64,000 nucleotides of DNA from Aliivibrio sifiae (lineage in GTDB: Bacteria > Pseudomonadota > Gammaproteobacteria > Enterobacterales > Vibrionaceae), in the NCBI RefSeq assembly GCF_002954715.1, contig NZ_MSCP01000002.1:779394-843393 (forward strand), in the 5' to 3' direction. Each line of letters starts with the position of its first letter. Position 1 is the stretch's first letter. The translations under genes and the position numbers were made by a program. Below, in pieces: positions 45,817 to 54,965 of the stretch. The notes below the pieces were generated by a model, which saw only the letters and a program-made list of their open reading frames with translations, did not search any database and was not told the origin of the DNA.

Positions 45817-46434
45817 ATGAAAAACGCAATTACGTTTCAGTCAGAGACACATTCACATCTTCTTTATACGGCTCGTAAGAAAAAGAATCATTATGAGTTG
45901 ATTTCGGTACAAACCGGCGCTGTTCTGGTTCGCCTGGGAAAATGGGAATATTTAGTTATGCCTGGCGAGTCGTTCTGGTTACCTTTTGATGCGCTAAGTG
46001 CAATGACCGTTGTTCCAAACTCTACGATTTCATGTGTTCAATTTTCAATTAGAACGCGTGAATCATTGCCTCATCAAGGTGGTTATGTAGGAATGACTCC
46101 TCTTCTTATTGCGGGTTTGAATAAACTTCAGTCATTAACGATGTCAGAGCAAGCTCAACAGCGTTTGTTGTCGGTTATCCAAGATGAGCTATTGGAAGCG
46201 TCTTTACATACAGATTTATCTGAAGAATCGAAAAGCATTAATGCTTATTTATCGGCATTAACAGAAAACAAAACGACCACTGGGTATTCAGTATCTCCTG
46301 ATATGATGATGGCGTTAAAAGTACGAGAAGCAGATAAAATGCGTAAATCAGGGGTAAAAAATGACATGATTGCTGCACGATATTTCTCTGGGAATGTAGA
46401 TTTTCTTTTGCAGGCTTGTTCTATATTAGCTTAA
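45817..46434 (+). CDS. Cupin-type protein resembling an AraC N-terminal domain
   Basis: The 205-residue protein has a cupin-like first half (about 10-90, with QTGAVLVRLGKWEYLVMPGE and SFWLPFDALSAMTVVPN) like the ligand domain of AraC regulators. The C-terminal 100 residues are helical but show no convincing pair of helix-turn-helix motifs. It may be a shortened regulator or a ligand sensor. AGAGGT precedes the ATG. It is divergent from the acyltransferase. Confidence 0.65.
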   Translation: MKNAITFQSETHSHLLYTARKKKNHYELISVQTGAVLVRLGKWEYLVMPGESFWLPFDALSAMTVVPNSTISCVQFSIRTRESLPHQGGYVGMTPLLIAGLNKLQSLTMSEQAQQRLLSVIQDELLEASLHTDLSEESKSINAYLSALTENKTTTGYSVSPDMMMALKVREADKMRKSGVKNDMIAARYFSGNVDFLLQACSILA

Positions 46435-46490
46435 TCAGAAATACTATTGTTCGTGAAAGACTAAAATAAGTTGTTCACGAACAAGGTGTA

Positions 46491-46997
46491 TTATTGGAAT
46501 GGGATTTCAAACTGCATAAATACTTGATCATCAGCACTGTCATGCCAGCGATAATCAATACGAAAGCGAGGCGTCTTCCCTTCTTCTTCCCCGCCAAACG
46601 CTAAGCTTAATTGCAAACCATAGCTTTCTAACCACTCCCCGTAAGATTTAAACTCTTCAATTTTCTTATCGTAATACTCTTCCGGTTGCCAAACTGTAAA
46701 TCCTACTGCGCTATCACTTAAATACCCCGTTAATAATGGGGCATCACCTGTAGTATAGGCCCATTTATCCCAATAACTTTCTTCAAAAAGATCGTCTTCA
46801 ATCTTTTGGGTTATATCAGTTAACTGGGTAATAAATTGATTAACTTCAAATAAAGGGATTAAACAATTTGAATTACTTGAATAAATTTGACGAGAATAGC
46901 TGTCATAACTTTCTTGAAAACAAGTCGCTTTATCCTCTGCACTCGCATGCAGTGGTATAGCAATCATCAAACTTAATAAGCTGACTTGTCTTTTCAT
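46491..46997 (-). CDS. Secreted hypothetical protein
   Basis: The 168-residue protein has a signal peptide (cleavage near HASA) and an acidic, aromatic-rich mature region with two cysteines near its start. The C-terminal half (GLQLSLAFGG, FRIDYRW, FMQFEIPF) looks beta-rich, and the terminal Phe-rich strand could suggest outer-membrane association. I recognise no family. It starts six bases after the NMNAT-like gene and is probably co-transcribed. Confidence 0.65.
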   Translation of the reverse strand: MKRQVSLLSLMIAIPLHASAEDKATCFQESYDSYSRQIYSSNSNCLIPLFEVNQFITQLTDITQKIEDDLFEESYWDKWAYTTGDAPLLTGYLSDSAVGFTVWQPEEYYDKKIEEFKSYGEWLESYGLQLSLAFGGEEEGKTPRFRIDYRWHDSADDQVFMQFEIPFQ

Positions 46998-47003
46998 AAA
47001 TAA

Positions 47004-47516
47004 CTACTCGTATAAGCGGTGCGTAGAAATATAGTTTTGTACGCCCTTTGTTGTTAAGTGAGAAATCGACTCACCGTTTTGTATTGCTGTTCTAATGTCT
47101 GTACTTCTTACTGGTAATGTTTCAGGGCAGGCCATCACACTCCAACGTTTCACTATTTCATCGAACTTATAAAACTTACCGAATTGAAGTAAGTTATCTG
47201 GTCCGATAATAAAAGTAATATCGGCACCCTGATTTAATTCTTGAAGCTTATTTAACAAAGAAAATGTAGTCACACTTTGGTCTGGAATGTAGATCTCCTT
47301 TTCAAGGGTTGATAGCTCTACATTAGTCATATTAAGTTCATCCACAAAAACAGACACCATTTCAACTCGTGCTTCGTAGGATAGCATCGTTTTACCCCAA
47401 GCATGGGAAATACTAGGAACCAACAATACTTTATCAAAATGGTGTAACCGCTCTATTACGCTTTTATGTCCAAGGGATGGCGGATTAAAAGCACTACCAA
47501 ACACAGCTATCTTCAT
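47004..47516 (-). CDS. Nicotinamide/nicotinate nucleotide adenylyltransferase-like protein
   Basis: The 170-residue protein has the nucleotidyltransferase motif GSAFNPPSLGHKSVI at its N terminus (the GxFxPxHxGH pattern with Ser-Leu before GH) and RSTDIRTAI near the C terminus, matching the ISSTxIR motif. It is likely to adenylylate a mononucleotide to NAD or its deamido form. It diverges from nadE, which fits NAD synthesis. A separate housekeeping nadD is expected elsewhere, so this may be a salvage enzyme. Confidence 0.82.
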   Translation of the reverse strand: MKIAVFGSAFNPPSLGHKSVIERLHHFDKVLLVPSISHAWGKTMLSYEARVEMVSVFVDELNMTNVELSTLEKEIYIPDQSVTTFSLLNKLQELNQGADITFIIGPDNLLQFGKFYKFDEIVKRWSVMACPETLPVRSTDIRTAIQNGESISHLTTKGVQNYISTHRLYE

Positions 47517-47672
47517 TAATGCGTCTCTTTACTTTCGATATTATTAATTAGCATAAGTGAAAATTTTGTCGATGACCATCCCATAACGCTATTAAACTGT
47601 CATTAATTGGTTAAATTCAGTATGATTATTCCAATTAAGTGTGAACTGTCTCAATAGAGTAAAGGAATGAGA

Positions 47673-48503
47673 ATGCAGCAGCAGATTGTTGAAGAAATGA
47701 AAGTAAAAGCGTTAATTGACCCGACTGAAGAAATACAACAACGTGTCGACTTTATTAAATCTAAGCTTATTCAATCTAATTGTAAATCTTTGATCCTTGG
47801 GATCAGTGGTGGTGTTGACTCAACCACGTGTGGCCGTTTAGCACAAATTGCAGTGGATGAATTAAATAAAGGATCTCAATCATCAGACTATCAATTTATC
47901 GCTGTTCGTTTGCCTTATGGAATACAACAAGATGAAGATGAAGCTCAGCTTGCTCTTTCTTTTATTAAACCAAATCACTCTATTAGTATCAATATAAAAG
48001 ACGGTGTTGATGGGTTGCATACTGCAAATCATATTGGACTTGAATCAACAGGCTTATTACCAACAGATAAATCTAAAGTCGACTTTGTAAAAGGCAATGT
48101 GAAAGCCAGAGCGCGTATGATTGCACAGTATGAAGTGGCTGGTTATGTCGGTGGTTTGGTATTAGGTACAGATCATTCAGCTGAAAATATTACTGGCTTT
48201 TATACTAAATTTGGTGATGGTGCGTGTGATTTAGCGCCTTTATTTGGCTTAAATAAACGTCAAGTTAGAGAAGTTGCTGCTGCACTCGGTGCACCAGAGC
48301 AACTAGTCAAGAAAGTGCCAACTGCAGATTTAGAAGAATTAGCACCACAAAAAGCAGATGAAGACGCACTTAGTGTCACTTATGATCAAATTGATGACTT
48401 TTTGGAAGGCAAAAAAATTGATGCCGAGGCAGAAGCAAGATTAATTAGAATCTATCAACTGTCTCAGCATAAGCGCCTACCTATTCCAACGATTTACGAT
48501 TAG
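47673..48503 (+). CDS. nadE: NAD+ synthase (NadE)
   Basis: The 276-residue enzyme converts deamido-NAD to NAD with ammonia and ATP. The PP-loop [14 protein letters not shown], the [13 protein letters not shown] segment, [19 protein letters not shown] and the PTADLEEL region are all clear. There is no glutaminase domain, so it is the ammonia-dependent type. I prefer the ATG at 47673, which is six bases from AAGGA; the ATG at 47667 touches it. Its end overlaps the converging GIY-YIG gene by four bases. Confidence 0.95.
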   Translation: MQQQIVEEMKVKALIDPTEEIQQRVDFIKSKLIQSNCKSLILGISGGVDSTTCGRLAQIAVDELNKGSQSSDYQFIAVRLPYGIQQDEDEAQLALSFIKPNHSISINIKDGVDGLHTANHIGLESTGLLPTDKSKVDFVKGNVKARARMIAQYEVAGYVGGLVLGTDHSAENITGFYTKFGDGACDLAPLFGLNKRQVREVAAALGAPEQLVKKVPTADLEELAPQKADEDALSVTYDQIDDFLEGKKIDAEAEARLIRIYQLSQHKRLPIPTIYD

Positions 48504-48784
48504 TCACTAAGAACAGGAAGACTTCCAGTTTGATTGACCAATGCTTCTTTTGAGGCTTTGGTCATTTTTTTTATACGGTATTCATATCGTAGCGCTAATG
48601 ATTTTGAGTCGACTTGATATGACCACTCTAGCGTTAAAGGTCCTTTACCTCTTAAATATTTCGCCCCTTTCCCTGTTTGGTGCATTAGAAAGCGACGAGA
48701 TAAGTCATTAGTAATACCGCAATATAGAGTATCCAGTCGAGTTCGAACTAAATAGATACTCCACTCTGTATTTGTTTTAGTCAC
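48500..48784 (-). CDS. GIY-YIG domain protein (UPF0213 type)
   Basis: The 94-residue single-domain protein has the nuclease core [20 protein letters not shown] with catalytic-type Tyr, Arg and a later Glu. It resembles YhbQ-type small GIY-YIG proteins of uncertain biological role. It starts five bases after the yceH stop and is probably co-transcribed. The stop overlaps that of nadE on the other strand. Confidence 0.88.
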   Translation of the reverse strand: MTKTNTEWSIYLVRTRLDTLYCGITNDLSRRFLMHQTGKGAKYLRGKGPLTLEWSYQVDSKSLALRYEYRIKKMTKASKEALVNQTGSLPVLSD

Positions 48785-48789
48785 TTTAA

Positions 48790-49452
48790 CTAAGCTAAAA
48801 CATCGTTGATTAATTGCTTTAGTTCTGCGACTTCAGCTCGTAGTGCAGTCACTTCTTGTTCTAGCTCATCGAGTCTTTGTCCATTGTCATTATTGACTTG
48901 CTCTGAATGAGTGTGAGTATGATTTACAACAACACTGTCTTCTATTTCGCCACAGAACAAATGGCCGTATCTTGCTTCTCGTTTTCCTGGTTCTTTCTCA
49001 AGTTTCACGACTTTTGGTGATACTTCTTCTGAACATAATCTATTTAATACACTTTCCACTTGAGCAACGTTGTCAAAATCACACAGACGTTGAGTTCGAG
49101 TGCGTAATTCCCCCGGAGTTTGAGGACCACGTAAAAATAATACGCACAAAATAGCAATTTCTTGTTTTGATAACTGAAGGCTACCAAATTCAGTATTGCA
49201 AAAACGATGCTGATATTTAGCCACTCTTGCATTGCCGCGAGTTTCATCAGTAACCAACCGATCGTTAATTAATGAATTAACCGCATCAAGAACCTCTGAA
49301 TCTGTCATTGAAGTGACAGGGTCACGATTGCTTTTTTGATTACATGCCGTTGCTAATGCATTGAGTGTTAATGGATATTGTTCTGGTGTTGTGATCTCTT
49401 TTTCAATTAAACAGCCAATAACACGAATTTCTGCTTGGTTTATAATTCTCAT
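48790..49452 (-). CDS. yceH: YceH family protein (DUF480)
   Basis: The 220-residue protein has two tandem winged-helix domains (about 5-80 and 90-170), with EIRVIGCLIEKEITTPEQYP and LRGPQTPGELRTRTQRL as family signatures. A C-terminal coiled coil (about 190-218) follows. The function is unknown; the fold suggests DNA binding. AAGGAA precedes the ATG. It probably heads an operon with the GIY-YIG gene. Confidence 0.92.
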   Translation of the reverse strand: MRIINQAEIRVIGCLIEKEITTPEQYPLTLNALATACNQKSNRDPVTSMTDSEVLDAVNSLINDRLVTDETRGNARVAKYQHRFCNTEFGSLQLSKQEIAILCVLFLRGPQTPGELRTRTQRLCDFDNVAQVESVLNRLCSEEVSPKVVKLEKEPGKREARYGHLFCGEIEDSVVVNHTHTHSEQVNNDNGQRLDELEQEVTALRAEVAELKQLINDVLA

Positions 49453-49607
49453 TCTCTACTTCCTTCTACTTTAATCGATTATGCATACGATAAAAAGTGT
49501 GAGCTCTGTTACCAAATACTACTGTTAACCCTGTAATTAGTAGCTATCCTCTGTTCTATTCATGATAGTATTCTTTCGTTAGTTTAATATCAATTGGAGA
49601 AACACAC

Positions 49608-50015
49608 ATGGGCCTTTTTAGTAGTCGATCTACCTCTGCCTCTTTATCCATCATCGCCAAAGGTTGTCGTACTATTGGCAATATCGAATCAGAGCAAAGC
49701 ATTCAAGTCGATGGTTTCGTTCAAGGGAATATCATTACAGATGCAGAAGTAATAATTACTCCGACAGGTCGAGTACAAGGTGACATCAAAGCAAGATTAG
49801 TATTAATTAATGGGCTAGTTGAAGGCACGTGCCAAGGCGGCGAAGTAAATATCCAACCTAAAGGAAAGTTTAAAGGCACAATGCAAACTCAGCAATTAAC
49901 TATTGAAAAAGGTGGATTGCTTATCGGTGAAAACCGTGAGATTGTGGAAGTTGAAAAAGTGACAAAGCTTTCTCCAAACAACCAAGAAAATGAACCGAAA
50001 AGTAAAGCCAGTTAA
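49608..50015 (+). CDS. Bactofilin family cytoskeletal protein
   Basis: The 135-residue protein has the bactofilin (DUF583) beta-helix core at about 12-110, made of short repeats such as SIQVDGFVQGNI, RVQGDIKARLVLINGLVEGT and KGTMQTQQLTIEKG. Disordered ends flank it. Bactofilins polymerise without nucleotide and shape cells or position wall enzymes. GGAG precedes the ATG. No peptidase partner is adjacent. Confidence 0.9.
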   Translation: MGLFSSRSTSASLSIIAKGCRTIGNIESEQSIQVDGFVQGNIITDAEVIITPTGRVQGDIKARLVLINGLVEGTCQGGEVNIQPKGKFKGTMQTQQLTIEKGGLLIGENREIVEVEKVTKLSPNNQENEPKSKAS

Positions 50016-50126
50016 TAAGCGGCTTAATTCAATTTTTTTAGCACTGTATTGATCTTGTTATTGTTTTCATTACTGCATTTATGATTTAATCAAGATAGTA
50101 GCTATTAAATATTATAGGAAATTAAA

Positions 50127-50435
50127 ATGAACAACGTTTTTGAAATCATTAACCAAGCTCGTCGTAAAAATAAACTAAAACGTGAACTACAAGACAACCA
50201 AAAGAAAATTCGTGATAACCAAAAGCGTGTGACATTGTTAGAAAACATGCTTGATTATATTCACCCTACTATGTCTACTGACGAGATCATAGCTGTTGTA
50301 CAAAATATGAAAGCAGATTACGAAGACCGTGTAGATGACCACATCATTAAAAGCGCTGAGATTTCAAAATCTCGTCGTGACATTAGCCGTAAGATCCGTG
50401 ATCTTACAGAAGCTGATAAAAAAGCAAACAAGTAG
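50127..50435 (+). CDS. tmaR: Pole-localizer protein TmaR (YeeX/DUF496)
   Basis: The 102-residue highly charged coiled-coil protein closely matches E. coli Yee[38 protein letters not shown] and [14 protein letters not shown]. In E. coli TmaR clusters at a pole and controls the localisation and activity of the sugar phosphotransferase enzyme EI. AGGA precedes the ATG and a strong terminator follows. Confidence 0.92.
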   Translation: MNNVFEIINQARRKNKLKRELQDNQKKIRDNQKRVTLLENMLDYIHPTMSTDEIIAVVQNMKADYEDRVDDHIIKSAEISKSRRDISRKIRDLTEADKKANK

Positions 50436-50447
50436 TATTGAAGATAT

Positions 50448-50478
50448 AAAATGGAGGCTCATAAGCCTCCATTTTTTT
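50448..50478. terminator. Intrinsic terminator between tmaR and PAS gene
   Basis: Stem AAATGGAGGCT / AGCCTCCATTT has a T7 tract. It touches the stop of the converging PAS gene. Confidence 0.9.
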
Positions 50479-50917
50479 ATTGATTCATTTTTTCAGCTAA
50501 CGCTTCAGAAGTCACATCTTCCACAGCAAGAAACATTGATTTTATTTCCCCTGTTGTACTTCTCATAGGGTTTAACGTGACGTTTTGATACATGAATTCA
50601 CTTTGTTGAGTAATAGGTCTTACATTACGACAACGGAATAGATAAGGTCTTTGTCGCCAAATAACGAAACTACGCGCACCCAATTCAAAAACAGGTTTCG
50701 ATTTCGCTTTAAACCAATTTTCATTAATTTCAGGAAATACATCAAACAATGATGTTCCCATTACATCGTGTGCTTGTTTACCACTATGATGAGTCATAAA
50801 CCCATTCCAAAGATGAATATTAAATTCTTTGTCTACCACAATTAAGCCAACATCAACATTCTGTACCATGTCGACCATCCAGTGAAATTGCTCAAACTCA
50901 GCAGGAATACCATTCAT
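50477..50917 (-). CDS. Stand-alone PAS domain protein
   Basis: The 146-residue protein is a single PAS fold (about 15-135), with VGLIVVDKEFNIHLWNGF, GTSLFDVFPEI and a PAC-type end (STTGEIKSMFLAVEDVTSEA). It has no output domain. Its ATG shares one base with the stop of the response-regulator gene (TAATG), so it is translationally coupled. It probably senses a ligand and signals through that partner. Confidence 0.87.
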   Translation of the reverse strand: MNGIPAEFEQFHWMVDMVQNVDVGLIVVDKEFNIHLWNGFMTHHSGKQAHDVMGTSLFDVFPEINENWFKAKSKPVFELGARSFVIWRQRPYLFRCRNVRPITQQSEFMYQNVTLNPMRSTTGEIKSMFLAVEDVTSEALAEKMNQ

Positions 50918-51921
50918 TATTCATCATCCAATAAGTAAGCAAGTTTGTTGTCTAATATAGGCAAAGATTCATCAACTATCATCAATAACATGTCGCATTT
51001 AATGTTAGTACCATCAATATTGTAACTGACTTCAAACGCCATAATTCGATTAAATGAGCCTTTTGTTGATTCAACTACACTATCAACGGAAATATGTTGT
51101 CCAAGTAATACAGGGGCACTTTGGAAAAAACGAACCTCTGCTTGTTCGCCTATCCCTTTTAGGAATGCACCGACTAGAATGTTAGAGACATCCATTAATA
51201 ACTCTAACTCTAAACTGGTATCATCTGACTCTGGGTAATCCATTAATTTCAGGAGGTCATTCACACTTGAGTCACTTAATAATACTAATGCTTCCCCTGC
51301 GATCCCTTCACCACTAAATCCTTGACAAACACCCGACATATCCTCGTTACTGGCTAAGTGACGCAGTGTCATTTGTAATTCACTCATTTCGAATAAATTA
51401 ACGTTAGGCAAAGGCATATGAACAAAAACATCAAAATGGCGTGCTAAAGAATCTGCAGCACGACCAATTGCGACGTTCGCCACTTCTAAATAAACATCTC
51501 TACGACGTAATTGAATTGGCATTACAGGTTGTGGTGAATACGTTAATTGACGCTCTGGATGGATCCCGATTGATGTTAATGTCGAGATTAATGTTGCTTT
51601 ATCTACTGGTTTTTTTATAAAGGCTTTTGCACTAAGCTCAGAAACTCGCAATTGTGCTTTTGGTTGAATATCACCTGAGACAACAACAACTTGAGTGTTG
51701 ATCTTGCGGATATTAATTTGCTCTAACGTACCGTAACCATCAAGTTCTGGCATCGTTAAATCAAGAAGCAAAAGATCGTATGTATCAGCTTCAAGTTTAG
51801 CAATTGCATCCCAACCATGGTGAGCAAATTCTATTTTAGCTCCCCACGATGAAGGTATAACTCGTGCAAGTTGTTTGCGTGCTAGTGCTGAGTCATCACA
51901 AATTAAGATGGAAATAGCCAT
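50917..51921 (-). CDS. Response regulator with CheC/CheX-like phosphatase domain
   Basis: The 334-residue protein joins a receiver domain (about 1-120; acidic D9/D10, phosphorylation site D54 in LLLDLTMPELDG, lysine in FIKKP) to a CheC/CheX-like domain (about 135-330). The latter has LLMDVSNILVGAFLKGIGEQ, where the usual ExxN phosphatase motif reads DxxN, and one downstream proline. It may dephosphorylate CheY-type proteins. The ATG at 51921 has AAGGG upstream; an in-frame start at 51951 is weaker. It is operonic with the PAS gene. Confidence 0.85.
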   Translation of the reverse strand: MAISILICDDSALARKQLARVIPSSWGAKIEFAHHGWDAIAKLEADTYDLLLLDLTMPELDGYGTLEQINIRKINTQVVVVSGDIQPKAQLRVSELSAKAFIKKPVDKATLISTLTSIGIHPERQLTYSPQPVMPIQLRRRDVYLEVANVAIGRAADSLARHFDVFVHMPLPNVNLFEMSELQMTLRHLASNEDMSGVCQGFSGEGIAGEALVLLSDSSVNDLLKLMDYPESDDTSLELELLMDVSNILVGAFLKGIGEQAEVRFFQSAPVLLGQHISVDSVVESTKGSFNRIMAFEVSYNIDGTNIKCDMLLMIVDESLPILDNKLAYLLDDE

Positions 51922-52004
51922 CTGGGAACCCTTTTTAAATAAAACTATCAATACTATAACAAGAAATCGAATTTATAGATACGGTATAGCATAATACAAA
52001 AACT

Positions 52005-52034
52005 AAAAAGAGGAGCCAAAGCTCCTCTTTTTAG
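52005..52034. terminator. Intrinsic terminator downstream of the 121-residue membrane-protein gene
   Basis: Stem AAAAAGAGGAGC / GCTCCTCTTTTT has a four-base loop and T tracts on both strands. Confidence 0.88.
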
Positions 52035-52054
52035 TTTGAAATCGTTGGTTTAAC

Positions 52055-52420
52055 TTAAGCTATCTCTCGACGCTTTTTAAGTAATGGTGCTGATATTTTC
52101 GCATCTTTAATTCTAAACCAAAGATAAGTTGCCACAATAGAGAAGAATAAGTAAGACACTGAGAAAATAAATGGCGACGTAATTAAATCCGCTTCCATAC
52201 TAACGACAACACCAGTAATCGTTACAGCGATCTTCGCAAATAAACCTAACATAAGAAGTAGTAGTGCCATTTGTGGGTATCGTGTTGTTCTAAACGCAAA
52301 CCAATGACAACAGCCAACTGCTAAAGAGGCAATACTTAAGCCTAAAATAAAAGAATGAAAATGCTCGGCAGCAGCAACGCCACCTAATGTTGATACTAAG
52401 AAGATAAGGAATAATTTCAT
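52055..52420 (-). CDS. Four-helix membrane protein of unknown function
   Basis: The 121-residue protein has four predicted transmembrane helices (about 2-18, 25-42, 50-70 and 82-103) and a short basic tail (KKRREIA). The first segment could be read as a signal peptide but is more likely a helix. I recognise no family with confidence. It is monocistronic, with a terminator after it. Confidence 0.7.
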   Translation of the reverse strand: MKLFLIFLVSTLGGVAAAEHFHSFILGLSIASLAVGCCHWFAFRTTRYPQMALLLLMLGLFAKIAVTITGVVVSMEADLITSPFIFSVSYLFFSIVATYLWFRIKDAKISAPLLKKRREIA

Positions 52421-52752
52421 AATACACCTCTAAGATTAATTGAGAGCATCCCTTCAATTTTGGAATCTTTGTTTCCGGTATATTCTATCGCTTTTCTTTT
52501 TTAATTCAACTATATGCAAAATATGGTAATGTAATAAATATGTTACCAAAATACTTTTTTATACTTTAAAAAAATAATAAGCTAGACACTGCCTATTCAT
52601 TTCTTAAAAGTGGTACGCAAAATGTAAGCGGATTGTTAAATAAATTTAATTTTCGATTAAAAAATAATTTTAAAAAAGTCTCTTTTTTATGAACTGACAC
52701 AAAAAAAGCACTCAAAGTGAGTGCTTTTTAATAACAAAGTAAAATTTAGAAA
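52421..52752. other. 332-base AT-rich intergenic region with one terminator
   Basis: Apart from the terminator at 52701-52730 I see no gene, repeat or clear promoter. Local composition is exceptionally AT-rich (long A and T runs at 52550-52690). Confidence 0.5.
52701..52730. terminator. Intrinsic terminator after DUF3332 lipoprotein gene
   Basis: Stem AAAAAGCACTC / GAGTGCTTTTT with A and T tracts. Confidence 0.9.
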
Positions 52753-53304
52753 TTAAGCTTGAGAAGCTGCTACATAATTTTCTAATTCTTCAACTTGTAC
52801 TGTTGTGATGTAGTTACCATCTAAATAGAAAGCAACGTTATCGTCCGTTTTCTCACCACGCAGAACTTGTTGAGTACCATCAAGTAATGCAACATGCATT
52901 TCTAATGTATTTTCGTCGATTTGTTTAACCGATGTGCTTTTTACATTATTGTTCACTTGAAGTGGCGCAATTGGTGCTTTAGTCATTGACGAGTCAATTT
53001 TGTCATTCACTTTAAATACAGCGCCACCAACATCAGTATCAACAACTGCTGGGCTTTTACCTGTAATGATGTTTTTACCTGTCCAAAATTCAATTGAGTT
53101 AAAGATGAAAAGGTCAGCAAATGCAGCTACACCGTATACCGGTGCTAATAGGATGTATAAGCCTTCACGAGCATAACGGTTATCTACTGCTTTAAGGTTA
53201 CCAAAAGCAACAAGCTTAGACACGCCCATTTGGCCCATACAGCCTGTTAATGTTGTTACGCCTAGTGCCACTGCTACTGCTATTTTAATCTTTTTAATGT
53301 TCAT
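52753..53304 (-). CDS. DUF3332 family lipoprotein
   Basis: The 183-residue protein has a lipoprotein-type leader (lipobox LTGC, Cys22) and matches DUF3332. A hydrophobic stretch (LYILLAPVYGVAAFADLFIF) and the family segment NSIEFWTGKNIITGKSPAV follow. The function is unknown; it is probably envelope-associated. It is divergent from the MFS transporter. Confidence 0.82.
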   Translation of the reverse strand: MNIKKIKIAVAVALGVTTLTGCMGQMGVSKLVAFGNLKAVDNRYAREGLYILLAPVYGVAAFADLFIFNSIEFWTGKNIITGKSPAVVDTDVGGAVFKVNDKIDSSMTKAPIAPLQVNNNVKSTSVKQIDENTLEMHVALLDGTQQVLRGEKTDDNVAFYLDGNYITTVQVEELENYVAASQA

Positions 53305-53536
53305 ATTTTTCTCATATTTATAGTAATGTTTTTACGCGGCGGATATTAGCAAGCAAACGATGATAAAAAAAGCCCTAAGATCAGAAATTTACATAAATCT
53401 GACAATAAAATGCCGCCAGGCGCCAATTTTGTGACGCTGTCAAATTTGCAATATTAGATTGAAAAAATGTGGTGTAATTTTCGTACAAACTATTCCAATA
53501 CCTATGAAGTGCTGATAAACTCCGCGCAGATTTACG

Positions 53537-53548
53537 TGACGAACGTCA
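53537..53548. promoter_or_regulatory. Perfect palindrome upstream of the OFA transporter gene
   Basis: TGACGAACGTCA (five-base perfect arms) lies 70 bases before the transporter start, within the 313-base divergent region. It is a plausible operator; the binding protein is unknown. The rest of 53305-53617 shows no gene. Confidence 0.4.
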
Positions 53549-53617
53549 TACTTCTAAGAAAGAACCATAAAAAACATACATTTACTTGTAATAAACTTTC
53601 AACTCACTGAGATTGCG

Positions 53618-54856
53618 ATGAAAAATATCGATAAAGCAATGCGTATCCTGCTAGCAGGCTTCTGTATTAACCTATGTTTAGGAATTCTTTACGCATGGAG
53701 CGTATTCAACAAAGCTCTTGTTACTGATATGGGCTGGACCGCTTCACAAGCGTCTCAACCTTATGCGACTGCAACAATCACTTTTTCTATCTGTCTTTTA
53801 GTTGCAGGTATTCTTCAAGATCGCATGGGTCCACGTTTAATTCTTATCTTCGGTACAATTTTAGTTGGCCTAGGTATGATCGCATCAAGCTTTGCTGATA
53901 CAGTGTTTATGCTGAACTTAACGTTTGGTGTAATGACTGGTGCAGGTATCGGTTTTGGTTATGCATGTCTTGCTCCTTCTGCTATGAAATGGTTCCACCC
54001 TTCTAAGAAAGGCATGGTTAATGGTTTAATCGCTGCAGGTTTTGGTCTGGCTGCTATTTACCTAGCACCAGTAACGTCTGCTCTTATTTCAATGTACGGC
54101 ATCCAAACAAGCTTTTTAGTTCTTGGTATTGCGATCCTTATTATTGCAGTTCCACTAGCTACAACGATTAACAACCCACCTGAAGGTTACCAACCCGAAG
54201 AACCAAAACTGAAAGCAGGCAAAGCCCCTGTTGCTACACGTAAACCAATGGACTTAAACTGGAAAGCAATGCTTAAAACGCCTCAGTTTTATTCTCTATG
54301 GATTATGTATGCATTTGCTGCTTCTGCAGGTCTTATGATCATTGGTAACATCACAACTATCGCAAGCATGCAAGCTAACCTTCCAAATGCAGTGTATTTA
54401 GCATCTCTTCTTGCAGTGTTCAATTCTGGCGGTCGTGTTGCTGCTGGTATGCTTTCAGATAAAATTGGTGGCGTTAAAACACTACTTATTGCATTTGTTC
54501 TTCAAGGCGTAAACATGGCTTTCTTCAGCATGTATGACAATGAAGTTATGCTTATCGTTGGCACTGCTGTTGCTGCTGTTGGTTACGGTACTCTTCTTGC
54601 TGTATTCCCATCACTAACTGCTGAATTCTACGGTCTGAAAAACTACGGTACAAACTATGGTGTTCTTTATACATCATGGGGTATTGGTGGTGCTATCGGT
54701 GCTGCTGTTGTTGGTTACTCAATGACACAAGGCGGTGATTACGCATTAGCATATACAATTTCTGCAGTAATGGTTGGTGTGGCTATCGTATTAGCACTAG
54801 TAACTAAACCTATCTCTGAGGAAAAAGCACAACAGCTAAGTCCTGTTACTGCTTAA
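53618..54856 (+). CDS. OFA-family major facilitator transporter
   Basis: The 412-residue protein has 12 predicted helices and matches the oxalate/formate antiporter (OFA) family, which also holds pyruvate and lactate carriers such as YhjX. Family features are LGILYAWSVFNKAL in helix 1, ILQDRMGPRLILIFGTIL as the A-motif loop, and FGLAAIYLAPVTSALI. The substrate is probably a small monocarboxylate, but not determinable here. A strong terminator follows. Confidence 0.9.
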   Translation: MKNIDKAMRILLAGFCINLCLGILYAWSVFNKALVTDMGWTASQASQPYATATITFSICLLVAGILQDRMGPRLILIFGTILVGLGMIASSFADTVFMLNLTFGVMTGAGIGFGYACLAPSAMKWFHPSKKGMVNGLIAAGFGLAAIYLAPVTSALISMYGIQTSFLVLGIAILIIAVPLATTINNPPEGYQPEEPKLKAGKAPVATRKPMDLNWKAMLKTPQFYSLWIMYAFAASAGLMIIGNITTIASMQANLPNAVYLASLLAVFNSGGRVAAGMLSDKIGGVKTLLIAFVLQGVNMAFFSMYDNEVMLIVGTAVAAVGYGTLLAVFPSLTAEFYGLKNYGTNYGVLYTSWGIGGAIGAAVVGYSMTQGGDYALAYTISAVMVGVAIVLALVTKPISEEKAQQLSPVTA

Positions 54857-54874
54857 GATATTCTCAATAAAATC

Positions 54875-54910
54875 AAGCCCGTTTGCCGTCAGGTAAGCGG
54901 GCTTTTTGTT
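54875..54910 (+). terminator. Intrinsic terminator after the OFA transporter gene
   Basis: A 13-base stem with two wobble pairs (AAGCCCGTTTGCC / GGTAAGCGGGCTT) has a four-base loop and a T5 tract. Confidence 0.9.
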
Positions 54911-54965
54911 TTTTCTTTTATTTATTATTACAATAAAGCTATCTCTTTATTTCACGGATGTGCTT

